DNA from: a virus
DNA: 64,000 nt
IMG/VR virus record: IMGVR_UViG_3300021338_000003
Coordinates: 124,001 to 188,000 of that record
Strand: one strand, 5' to 3'
Part shown: positions 8,491 through 15,692 of the stretch, one piece after another
Numbering within the stretch: position 1 is the first letter of the stretch
Layout of the letters: the number at the start of each line of letters is the position of its first letter
The notes under the pieces: model-generated
What the model was told of the DNA's origin: nothing
Database searches by the model: none
What the model saw: the letters and a program-made list of their open reading frames with translations, nothing else
Position numbers and translations under genes: made by a program

Positions 8491-8883
8491 ATGAACCGCA
8501 GAGATATGTTGAAGAGCCTGGCTGTTGTTCCCTTTGTGCGTCCGGAGAAGCCGGTCGGCTATGTCAGTGTGTATGATATCGAGGAATTTGTGGCCGATCC
8601 CCAGGCCAACGTTGGTATGCTTCCTATCATCCATAGGCTGTGTCTGTATGACGATCTGGGGGTCCAAATTCCTAGGGCTAGGAGGTTGGACCTAGACACT
8701 ATGACTGCCGAACAGGTGGTGAATATTGTCAAACTGCCCGAGAGTGGTGAGATTAATATCGTGACTCGAACCATTCCTGTGGCTCGGGTGACATTCACTG
8801 TGGTACCCGGAGAAGATATCCCTCCTCATCATCCCAATCTGGAGATGGTATGGCTTGACCTGGAAGGGCCATACAGTGTCTGA
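8491..8883 (+). CDS. hypothetical protein with Tat-like N-terminus
   Basis: The ATG at 8491 has GAGAGG upstream and follows a terminator, so the gene probably begins a unit or is read through. The 130-residue product starts MNRRDMLKSLAVVP, which resembles a twin-arginine (RRDxLK) signal. The hydrophobic part is very short and lacks an obvious cleavage site. The rest is beta-rich. Function is unknown. Confidence 0.6.
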   Translation: MNRRDMLKSLAVVPFVRPEKPVGYVSVYDIEEFVADPQANVGMLPIIHRLCLYDDLGVQIPRARRLDLDTMTAEQVVNIVKLPESGEINIVTRTIPVARVTFTVVPGEDIPPHHPNLEMVWLDLEGPYSV

Positions 8884-9334
8884 CATCGTCAGGGTGGTCC
8901 GCAGAGCATCGGATATGGTGGAGCACGCCCTGCGAGAGGCTCTACCTCGCAATCGGTCCTTTCACTCGGTGATTAGAGACCACCCAGAATATGCCGTGAT
9001 GGTAGATGGCAACCCTCCCATGGAAGGAGGCCGAGTCCAGGTATGGAAGATCGGGGTAGGGCGCATCAAGTCCGGATCTCTTCGCAAATTCATCCATACC
9101 CAATATGAGGATGGTCACGGGAAGTGTCCCCTGTACGACAAGTGCCCGGCTCGGGCTTTGATGTCCGAACAGGACCTCATGAAGGCCGACCTGCTACGGT
9201 GCCGAGTCAGGTGGATGGACGTTTGTGACTGCCCCGAGGGTCCAGCCGAAGATCTTGACTCCCTATCCGAGCTTCCCGAGAGCAGACAAGCTCTATCATA
9301 CAGGGAGGATTTGAGCCCCTGCGACAGTCGGTAA
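8876..9334 (+). CDS. hypothetical protein, 152 aa
   Basis: The GTG at 8876 overlaps the previous gene and has GGAAGGG about 9 bases upstream, better than a TTG at 8855. The product has a basic N-terminal helix and a CPLYDKCPAR plus CDC cysteine set near the middle, which might bind metal. No family is recognised. Confidence 0.55.
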   Translation: MSDIVRVVRRASDMVEHALREALPRNRSFHSVIRDHPEYAVMVDGNPPMEGGRVQVWKIGVGRIKSGSLRKFIHTQYEDGHGKCPLYDKCPARALMSEQDLMKADLLRCRVRWMDVCDCPEGPAEDLDSLSELPESRQALSYREDLSPCDSR

Positions 9335-9356
9335 GTTGGGTACAATAGGGGGCAGC

Positions 9357-10316
9357 ATGACCAGCAAACCCAAAATCCTAACTCGTGAGCAGGAAAGAGA
9401 AATAACCCTTCGAGCTTGTGACCTGGAAGGTCAGGCTTGGGGTATTCTCAACGAAGTGGTAACCGAGAAGGAAATTGAAGAGATTCGAACAGTCCTCCAC
9501 ATCAAGCCAGGCCGGGTCTACAAGAATAAGGTCACTCGCCTTAAGGTCATGGATTGGGTGTACGAAAATTGGGCCGATCGTTTGGACTTGGCTCGATTCT
9601 TTGGGGTGTGGGGTCAGGCTATGCAAGCCCGGTGGGAATTGGCCTCGGGGTGCTTCCTTCTTGCCTGGAGGCTGGGCCATCAATATGCCAGACATAGAAA
9701 GCATTTTTCGCCTGAGGATGGACAGCAAGAGGCTGTCTTCGGTCTTCTAGATGCTGCACGTCGTTTTGACCCTGACCGCGGCGTAAGATTCTCAACCCAT
9801 GCCAGGTGGTGGATTAAGGCCAGGTTGGTGCGATATGTCAACGAAAAGGACTATTTGATTCACGTTCCGGTCAATGTGTTGGAAATATTTCGCAAGGCAT
9901 ATAATATGATCAATGGGCATGGTTTCAGCCTAGAAGAGGCGTCCGAGATGCTAGGGAAGCCTCCAGAGCGGATTATTTTCTGTATGCAACAGGTGTTTGC
10001 TAACAATAGCATGGAAAGTCTTCACGTCCCTGTTGTGAACGAAAGTGAAAGTGGGGATAACTCCCCCAGAACTCTCGAATGCATTCTGCCCGATGGGAAG
10101 CGTTCACTTGATGACATAGTACTGGACCGGATTCTCCTAGAAAACATTCGGGACTTCCTGGACCAGCTCTCTCCAAGGCAGAGGGATTGTTTTATCTCTA
10201 GGGTGGAAGGCCAAACATTTGCCGAAATCGGAGACCGATATGGTATCTCACGGGAGAGAGCACGTCAAATCGTGAAACTTACCCGAGAGAGTATAGTGGC
10301 CATGGCAGATCGATAG
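9357..10316 (+). CDS. sigma-70 family RNA polymerase sigma factor
   Basis: The 319-residue protein contains a region 2 core (DGQQEAVFGLLDAARRFDPD, then FSTHARWWIKARL), a region-3-like helix, and a region 4 helix-turn-helix (LSPRQRDCFISR, IGDRYGISRERARQIVK). The AGGGGG site supports the ATG at 9357. As in other large phages it should redirect host RNA polymerase to phage promoters. It is a candidate reader of the CATGT-linked promoters of this window, though those also look like host sigma-70 sites. Confidence 0.88.
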   Translation: MTSKPKILTREQEREITLRACDLEGQAWGILNEVVTEKEIEEIRTVLHIKPGRVYKNKVTRLKVMDWVYENWADRLDLARFFGVWGQAMQARWELASGCFLLAWRLGHQYARHRKHFSPEDGQQEAVFGLLDAARRFDPDRGVRFSTHARWWIKARLVRYVNEKDYLIHVPVNVLEIFRKAYNMINGHGFSLEEASEMLGKPPERIIFCMQQVFANNSMESLHVPVVNESESGDNSPRTLECILPDGKRSLDDIVLDRILLENIRDFLDQLSPRQRDCFISRVEGQTFAEIGDRYGISRERARQIVKLTRESIVAMADR

Positions 10317-10340
10317 TGGAACCAACAAAGGGGGTACCAC

Positions 10341-10715
10341 ATGCCTTTCTCCGAGCCCACTTCAATTACATTTGGCGATGGCGCTGACGCTAGCAGCAGC
10401 ACCGAGCTTGGTGTTCTCACTCTCAACACCGACGGGTCTTTCACGATCCAGAAGAACGGTGCCCTTGTTCAGTCCTTCCTTGCCGATGAGCGTGACCGTC
10501 TGCGGTCTCGCCTGCAGGCGGCCATGGACGAGTACTCCAACTTCGGTACCCCCAGTGAGACTGGAGCCCGCCTGTGGGATGTGTCCGATGATGTTGACGA
10601 TTCGGACCCCAAGAGGGTTCAGCTCAACGAAAATTCTGGAACGATCACCATGTTCCAGAATCTCGGAGTAGAATACCTCATCGCCACCATTGAAGGTCTG
10701 CTCCTTGCTCTGTGA
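10341..10715 (+). CDS. hypothetical acidic protein, 124 aa
   Basis: The ATG follows a GGGGG-rich ribosome site. The protein is Ser/Asp/Gly-rich with a beta-strand-rich N-terminus and no signal peptide. It is the last gene before a bidirectional terminator. A minor virion component is possible but not shown. Confidence 0.55.
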   Translation: MPFSEPTSITFGDGADASSSTELGVLTLNTDGSFTIQKNGALVQSFLADERDRLRSRLQAAMDEYSNFGTPSETGARLWDVSDDVDDSDPKRVQLNENSGTITMFQNLGVEYLIATIEGLLLAL

Positions 10716-10750
10716 GCCTTAGACCACCATTTTCATCGTAAGATACTTGT

Positions 10751-10779
10751 GAGCCCGGGCCATATCGGTCCGGGCTCAT
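10751..10779. terminator. bidirectional terminator hairpin
   Basis: An 8-bp stem (GAGCCCGG with CCGGGCTC) lies between the convergent genes ending at 10715 and 10786. On the plus strand it is followed by ATTTGTATTC, the tail that recurs after several hairpins in this window. Confidence 0.75.
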
Positions 10780-10785
10780 TTGTAT

Positions 10786-11631
10786 TCACCTTAGAATGTC
10801 TTCCTTCACCCTGGACAGGAACTCATCTAGAATCATTGCTCTGGACTTGGAGTTATGGTTCCATTGTTGCTGGAGGGTAGCGGAGGTCTGACGGACCAAA
10901 GCATGGAGTCTCTCCATCGGCCCATCGGCCATGGGCTCTTCCTCGGTTTTTTCAGATATCAGGATGCTCGGGACCTGGTGAGAATGCATGCAGTTGCTAG
11001 CATGCTCTCGAAAATCACCTAGGGTGACTTCATTCCGGCCTCCTCCGAAGTCCAGAGGTACCTCACTAATGTTGCTGGGGTCTATCCACCCTTCCCTGTC
11101 CCTGAAGTGTTCTTCTCTACCCAGCCATCGGACAACTTCGAGGATGCGTCGGAGATCGCTGGAGTTATCAACAGACAGGGGTATGGCAATGCCACCTCGA
11201 ATGACTGCCAGGGGGCATCGGGTATCAGCGAAGACGTCCTCCGAGAATACAAGAAAGGTAAGTGGGACCTCCTTGCCCTTGATTTTCACAAGGCGTCTGA
11301 CAGCCAGGAATGGTTCGTGGTGGGCGGGGCCACCTACTAGGCCAACGATGGAGGTGGCCGACGAGACTTCAACGATGGTCTCGTTGACTCGATTCCGCTC
11401 CTCCTCTTCCTGAATCCTTTGCATTTCTAGCACATTGGAGGCGTGAATCACGGCCGCCATTATACGGGTCTGCACCTCAGGTTCAGGGTCTTCTTTGATG
11501 GGCTCTTCGGATGTGGCGGTTGCCTCTCCCCATTCTTTGATCTCGGCCTTGAACTCGGTGTCCAGGTCTTCGTCAAGAGGATTGGAATCGAGGTCCTCAT
11601 CGAGGTCCACGTCTACGGAATTCTTGGGCAC
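10786..11631 (-). CDS. hypothetical acidic protein, 281 aa
   Basis: This is the last gene of the leftward operon 15294 to 10786. Its N-terminal 70 residues are very acidic (DVDLDEDLDSNPLDEDLDTE), followed by a helical region and a mixed domain. No catalytic motif is recognised. It overlaps the preceding gene by 19 bases. Confidence 0.6.
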   Translation of the reverse strand: MPKNSVDVDLDEDLDSNPLDEDLDTEFKAEIKEWGEATATSEEPIKEDPEPEVQTRIMAAVIHASNVLEMQRIQEEEERNRVNETIVEVSSATSIVGLVGGPAHHEPFLAVRRLVKIKGKEVPLTFLVFSEDVFADTRCPLAVIRGGIAIPLSVDNSSDLRRILEVVRWLGREEHFRDREGWIDPSNISEVPLDFGGGRNEVTLGDFREHASNCMHSHQVPSILISEKTEEEPMADGPMERLHALVRQTSATLQQQWNHNSKSRAMILDEFLSRVKEDILR

Positions 11632-11924
11632 GTTTTCTCCGAAATCTGAAGACGCTTCTTGGCCTCGGCCATAGCAGGCAAGAGACCCTCAACATCACCT
11701 TCACTGATGGTACAGGATGTGCTACTCTCACGAATAATCCACTTCCACCGATTGGTTCTGAAGACATGAGACACCTGGGCGTCATAGCCCCCGGAGAGAT
11801 TGGGGTATCGGAAGAAGGGAAGGCCGATATCCCCCTCTTCCATCTCCCATCCGGGCGGTGGGTCTTCAATACCTCGGAGGATATCGTACTCACAAAGAGT
11901 CAGGGCACTCACGTTGCCTCCCAT
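11613..11924 (-). CDS. hypothetical protein, 103 aa
   Basis: It lies in the leftward operon, overlapping its neighbours at both ends. The product includes GLPFFRYPNLSGGYDAQVSH and a TNRWKW segment, but no known motif is recognised. A competing frame (11597-11893) is mostly basic and less protein-like. Confidence 0.5.
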   Translation of the reverse strand: MGGNVSALTLCEYDILRGIEDPPPGWEMEEGDIGLPFFRYPNLSGGYDAQVSHVFRTNRWKWIIRESSTSCTISEGDVEGLLPAMAEAKKRLQISEKTCPRIP

Positions 11925-12195
11925 AAGTCACAGACCAATCGATCTCCGGCTCCCCTTCTTCAATGATCAGCTTCGCGTGGCGCAAGGCTTCGTCATTGAA
12001 CGGCATGTGAGAGTCTTCAGCCAGCTCATGGAAATTGTTGTGCCGAAGGAAGTGGTTGAAGGCCATGTCGCTGGAGCCTACCCACTTGTCAAACTTGTCG
12101 AACTCTTCGAAGGTGATCGGTGTAAGTTCTGCACGGTCTCCGACTGGGATGCCGAGGTGAGGAACACCATCTGGCCAGACAAGAAATTTGCGCAT
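11890..12195 (-). CDS. hypothetical protein, 101 aa
   Basis: Its ATG overlaps the stop of the ThyX-like gene by one base (TGATG on the minus strand), implying coupled translation. The product is acidic and rich in Phe and His (FNHFLRHNNFHELAED). Function is unknown. Confidence 0.55.
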   Translation of the reverse strand: MRKFLVWPDGVPHLGIPVGDRAELTPITFEEFDKFDKWVGSSDMAFNHFLRHNNFHELAEDSHMPFNDEALRHAKLIIEEGEPEIDWSVTYGRQRECPDSL

Positions 12196-14429
12196 CAGTG
12201 CTTCCCCTGTTCCGGATCCTGTTCGAACGCCGTGTGGCCAATGTTGAGGTCATTCGTCTGGCTCTCGATACTCTTCATGGCAGTCCGAGCCTGTTCGACG
12301 TACTCGAAGTTGCCTCCAGCAACCCAGCCCCTGAGTTCCATCGCGTAGGTAGCGTGCTGCAGTCCACCCTGACCCTTCATTTGCACCCGGGTGCCCAATG
12401 GGAGGCAGAGCATAGCCGTCCATTGGTTACCCTCAAATAGGTACTTCTCATGCAGCTCGGTGCACATCGCGATGTAACGTTCGACGTTGGCCTTCCCGAA
12501 ATCACTGATCGGGGTATAATGGTGGTCGATTTTGAGCAACCCTCCCGCTGTCTTGTGTCGTTCAGAGCCACGCAGTGGGGTGGGTGACGCATCTCGGACA
12601 ACCCGCAATTGCCAGGGCATCATGGGACGGTGCCGGTGCCAGTCCCGAGCAGCAGCCAGCGAGCAACGAATGGTCACATCCGCCACCCCGTAGTGGTTGA
12701 AGGACGGGTCGAGGTACTGGCGCCGATTGGCCCGGGGGCTCAGATTGTCAGTGCCGACGTACTCTCTTGTGGAGCACACAGTCACCTCGACATCGTCCCC
12801 ATCAGCGGCAACAAAGGCGTCGTACCCAGACTCCCCAGTGTGCATCCCAACCCATCGGTGGAGCATGTTGAGGTGTCCGGGAAGCTTTTGGAACACGGCG
12901 TGTCGTGCCAGAGCCTTCCACATATACCGAGTTGTTTTTTCGGACAGTGTGGACTCCTCTTTCGGACAAGTGCACCTACCATCAGGCATGAGATGCCAGT
13001 GTACCTCACAATCCTTGTGAGGTGGTTGAATGGATGACGGGTCAACCTTAGCCCCCATAGACATCGTCTGCTGAGGTTTGTCAGGGACTATAGGATTGAA
13101 CTTCTTGAAACCCTCCCTGAGTTTCTCGATGGCAGCCCCAGTATAGACAGTACCGTCCCAGGACATCCGACCGGACTGAACCAAGGGGACAGAAAGAGGG
13201 TCTTGGACGTAGGGGTTTTCCGGACTTCCCACCCGGTGGACGTTGGGGGTGTCATCAGGCAACCAACCACCGACGGCTGCTCCTGCGATCGGGGCATTTT
13301 GCGGCTGCCGCTGGTGTGCCCATGCTTCCGGCTCGGATTTTGGAGTCCTGCCGGTCATTGACACATCATGCACTGCCTCACGGAGCCACATGCCTGCCAT
13401 CCCAGGCATGGCCTGCCGGTATGTTTCCTCGATCTCCTCAACGATTTGAAGGGCACTTTCTTGTCCCGAATGGGTAGCCATGTCTCGCATCACCTTGAGC
13501 ACCCGGCCCATGGTGCGGACGTCACCGGCGTGAGCCACCCCAGTCTCGATAGTGCCCGGAAGCGGCCACCGAGCACGGTCGAAGGCGGGACGGAACGCCT
13601 GCGGGTCGTTCATCCAGGGGTACTTCTTGCCGGTGCCAGCGCATACTTCGCACTTCTCGACTTTGCGCGTGTCCTCGAACGTAGCACTCCATCCCGCTCC
13701 GGTTCCCTTGAGATCACGTTTCACGAATTTCTCAATCTTTCCCGACCCGCCGCACTCCAGGCAGTCTGCCCGCAGCTCGACCTTCCACGCCTCGGTCTCG
13801 TGCCAGGCGATCTCCAGGCCGAGCTTGTGCATCTCGATCAGGTCTCTTGTATCCTGGTCGAGCTGCCCGAGGCTGGATTCGGTGATGTCCATGCGGGTGC
13901 CGAGCACACTCTTACAGAAGCGCACTTCGCCCGCCATCGGCCAGTCACGGCGCCACACTGCCCGGGTGCTCATTTCCTGACCGCGCACCAACGGGTTGTC
14001 GAAGGTGAGGTAGGCCAGCCACCACGAGATGTGCTCGATGAACACCACCGGGCGTCCGGTCAGCTCCTTGATCGAGGCATGTCCGTAATCGCCAACGAAA
14101 GTATTGAAGAACTCTTGAATAACCGGATGTAGGGACCCGCTGACCACGTATGAACACAGGTGCTCCTCTGCCGAGTTCATGAACTCGGCATACTGCCCTT
14201 CACGACCTTCGGGTTCGGTACGCAGCACGCTGATGGGAGGATAGCCAGCGTGGGTAGACAACCCGTCGGCGATCTTCTCGACCACTTCGGTATACCGAGC
14301 AAGGATACCGCCCTTCGGCACTCGCGACATCATGGCTGCGAACATAGCGGCAGCCTCGGGGATCACACGATGGTCGAGCCAGCTGCAATGATGGCCGACA
14401 CGGTGAAGATACGTTGGGGTCCAGGTCAT
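12195..14429 (-). CDS. large ThyX-like protein with two ThyX-like regions and zinc knuckles
   Basis: ThyX is the flavin-dependent thymidylate synthase that methylates dUMP. Residues 110-155 carry YGHASIKEL, a beta strand and VRGQEMSTR, matching the ThyX substrate and flavin signature. DRARWPLPG near 290 matches its later helix. Two DnaJ-like knuckles (CLECGGSG near 220, CEVCAGTG near 258) are inserted. A second ThyX-like segment near 594 reads AARDWHRHRPMM, close to the RHR motif. At 744 residues it is about three times a normal ThyX. It could make dTMP or a modified pyrimidine. Catalytic competence of either half is uncertain. Confidence 0.7.
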   Translation of the reverse strand: MTWTPTYLHRVGHHCSWLDHRVIPEAAAMFAAMMSRVPKGGILARYTEVVEKIADGLSTHAGYPPISVLRTEPEGREGQYAEFMNSAEEHLCSYVVSGSLHPVIQEFFNTFVGDYGHASIKELTGRPVVFIEHISWWLAYLTFDNPLVRGQEMSTRAVWRRDWPMAGEVRFCKSVLGTRMDITESSLGQLDQDTRDLIEMHKLGLEIAWHETEAWKVELRADCLECGGSGKIEKFVKRDLKGTGAGWSATFEDTRKVEKCEVCAGTGKKYPWMNDPQAFRPAFDRARWPLPGTIETGVAHAGDVRTMGRVLKVMRDMATHSGQESALQIVEEIEETYRQAMPGMAGMWLREAVHDVSMTGRTPKSEPEAWAHQRQPQNAPIAGAAVGGWLPDDTPNVHRVGSPENPYVQDPLSVPLVQSGRMSWDGTVYTGAAIEKLREGFKKFNPIVPDKPQQTMSMGAKVDPSSIQPPHKDCEVHWHLMPDGRCTCPKEESTLSEKTTRYMWKALARHAVFQKLPGHLNMLHRWVGMHTGESGYDAFVAADGDDVEVTVCSTREYVGTDNLSPRANRRQYLDPSFNHYGVADVTIRCSLAAARDWHRHRPMMPWQLRVVRDASPTPLRGSERHKTAGGLLKIDHHYTPISDFGKANVERYIAMCTELHEKYLFEGNQWTAMLCLPLGTRVQMKGQGGLQHATYAMELRGWVAGGNFEYVEQARTAMKSIESQTNDLNIGHTAFEQDPEQGKH

Positions 14430-14728
14430 AAGGTTCTTTTCCTCGGAGTTGTGAGAATTCTCTCTTCTTCGGGCTCTACGGAGACGTTTTTCTCGGCAAG
14501 GCCGAGGCCCTCAAATATGGCAATTCTCTGCGGATGTCCCTCGGGGAGCTTTCGAGCCGAATCTTCGAGGGACATGACCCCAAGAACCTCCCCTTCCGGA
14601 AATTCTTTTGTGGGTTCTGCCCGGTACACGAGTCGCTCAATTGCACCGGGTGGGGGTTTACCACCAGGTTTGCAACAATCAACGAGCCAGGGTTGGCCCT
14701 CAGCCATAACCAACCACCTTCCGATCAT
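14426..14728 (-). CDS. hypothetical protein, 100 aa
   Basis: Its stop overlaps the start of the ThyX-like gene (ATGA). The product has two cysteines near its start and a Glu/Arg-rich C-terminus. No family is recognised. Strict coupling to thyX-like translation suggests a shared pathway. Confidence 0.55.
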   Translation of the reverse strand: MIGRWLVMAEGQPWLVDCCKPGGKPPPGAIERLVYRAEPTKEFPEGEVLGVMSLEDSARKLPEGHPQRIAIFEGLGLAEKNVSVEPEEERILTTPRKRTL

Positions 14729-14934
14729 TTCGGATCCTCCTCAGATGGGGATGGCTTGTTCCAGAACGCTTCTGCACCCGGAATAGCGATGACTGCGGTG
14801 GTCTCGGCGTTGCAGCTGTCACATCTCCAGGTGGCAGTCGGGCTACCGAACAGGAGACCGGTTCTGACCAGGGTGATGGACGGACCGTGGACGGACCGAC
14901 CTTCGATACACTTCTGTGATTGTTGTTTTGACAT
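14725..14934 (-). CDS. small zinc-finger-like protein, 69 aa
   Basis: It overlaps the next gene by four bases. It contains WRCDSCNAET, one CxxC half of a possible zinc site, in a 69-residue product. Function is unknown. Confidence 0.5.
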   Translation of the reverse strand: MSKQQSQKCIEGRSVHGPSITLVRTGLLFGSPTATWRCDSCNAETTAVIAIPGAEAFWNKPSPSEEDPK

Positions 14935-14955
14935 TCGGGTCCTCTGGACCCTGGT

Positions 14956-15294
14956 TTACGCAGCCCAGTTGGTGATGCGATCTTCGAACATCCAGATGTC
15001 CCGCAGAGGCACCCCCCATTCCCAGCAAAAGAATGCCAACTGAGCGTCACCCTGGGCCCACTTCTTGATGGCGATGTCCCACCACTGGTCCGAAAGGAAG
15101 GTGAATCCCTCTTCGGCGGCACGTTGGACGTGAAGCGGCGGGATCGGGCGGCCGTCAGGCATTTCGGTCAGGTCCCGACCTTCAGGCTTGGCCTGACCGA
15201 AATGGTGCACCGAGCACTTCTCCCAGGTGTCATAGTCGGTCAGAACGTATCCGGTACCTTTGCAGGGACAGTCACGAGGGTCGATGCGGGTCAT
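14956..15294 (-). CDS. hypothetical protein with CxCxGxG motif, 112 aa
   Basis: On the minus strand an AGGAGG site precedes the ATG. The product starts with DCPCKGTGYVL, a DnaJ-like cysteine knuckle similar to those inserted in the ThyX-like protein of the same operon. A Trp-rich C-terminus follows. Function is unknown. Confidence 0.6.
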   Translation of the reverse strand: MTRIDPRDCPCKGTGYVLTDYDTWEKCSVHHFGQAKPEGRDLTEMPDGRPIPPLHVQRAAEEGFTFLSDQWWDIAIKKWAQGDAQLAFFCWEWGVPLRDIWMFEDRITNWAA

Positions 15295-15339
15295 TGGATT
15301 GCCTCCTTATACAAGTATCGTGTGGTACGTCGCTTCTTC

Positions 15340-15588
15340 CTAGTGCAGGAGAGTGTACCCCTGTTCCATGAGAGACTCATCTGCGTCGCTCTTCGTCCAC
15401 GGACGACTGATAGAAACTCGGGCTACCATCCTCCCTGTGATGTTGACCCGCTCGAAGAAGTTTCCAGTCTCGCGCCAAGGGAGGCACATTTTGGAAGCCA
15501 CCGCGATGGTTTCTTCTGCATTGAGGTGAAGGAGACGAGTCAAGGTAGACTTGATTTCGTCGGCACTGGGCTTGGTCTCGTTGGACAT
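15340..15588 (-). CDS. hypothetical helical protein, 82 aa
   Basis: The ATG at 15588 has AAGGAG nine bases upstream and a strong promoter behind it. The product is helical at the N-terminus (ADEIKSTLTRLLHLNAEETI). It is the first gene of the leftward unit that continues into the ThyX-like operon. Confidence 0.6.
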   Translation of the reverse strand: MSNETKPSADEIKSTLTRLLHLNAEETIAVASKMCLPWRETGNFFERVNITGRMVARVSISRPWTKSDADESLMEQGYTLLH

Positions 15589-15609
15589 GAAATAACTCCT
15601 TGTACAAGT

Positions 15610-15638
15610 ATTATAACATGGCACGTTGAAGAGTGCAA
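15610..15638 (-). promoter_or_regulatory. sigma-70-type promoter with GTGCCATGT -10 extension (leftward)
   Basis: Read on the minus strand it is TTGCAC (15638-15633), a 17-base spacer ending CGTGCCATGT, and TATAAT (15615-15610). It drives the leftward operon. Confidence 0.85.
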
Positions 15639-15642
15639 GTGC

Positions 15643-15671
15643 TGGACTTAAATCGAGGATCGTGTTAAAAT
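15643..15671 (+). promoter_or_regulatory. weaker divergent promoter for the topoisomerase gene
   Basis: TAAAAT at 15666-15671 is preceded by CGTGT. A poor -35 (TGGACT) lies 17 bases upstream. It sits back-to-back with the leftward promoter. Confidence 0.45.
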
Positions 15672-15692
15672 CTCCCCAACTGGAGGGACGCC

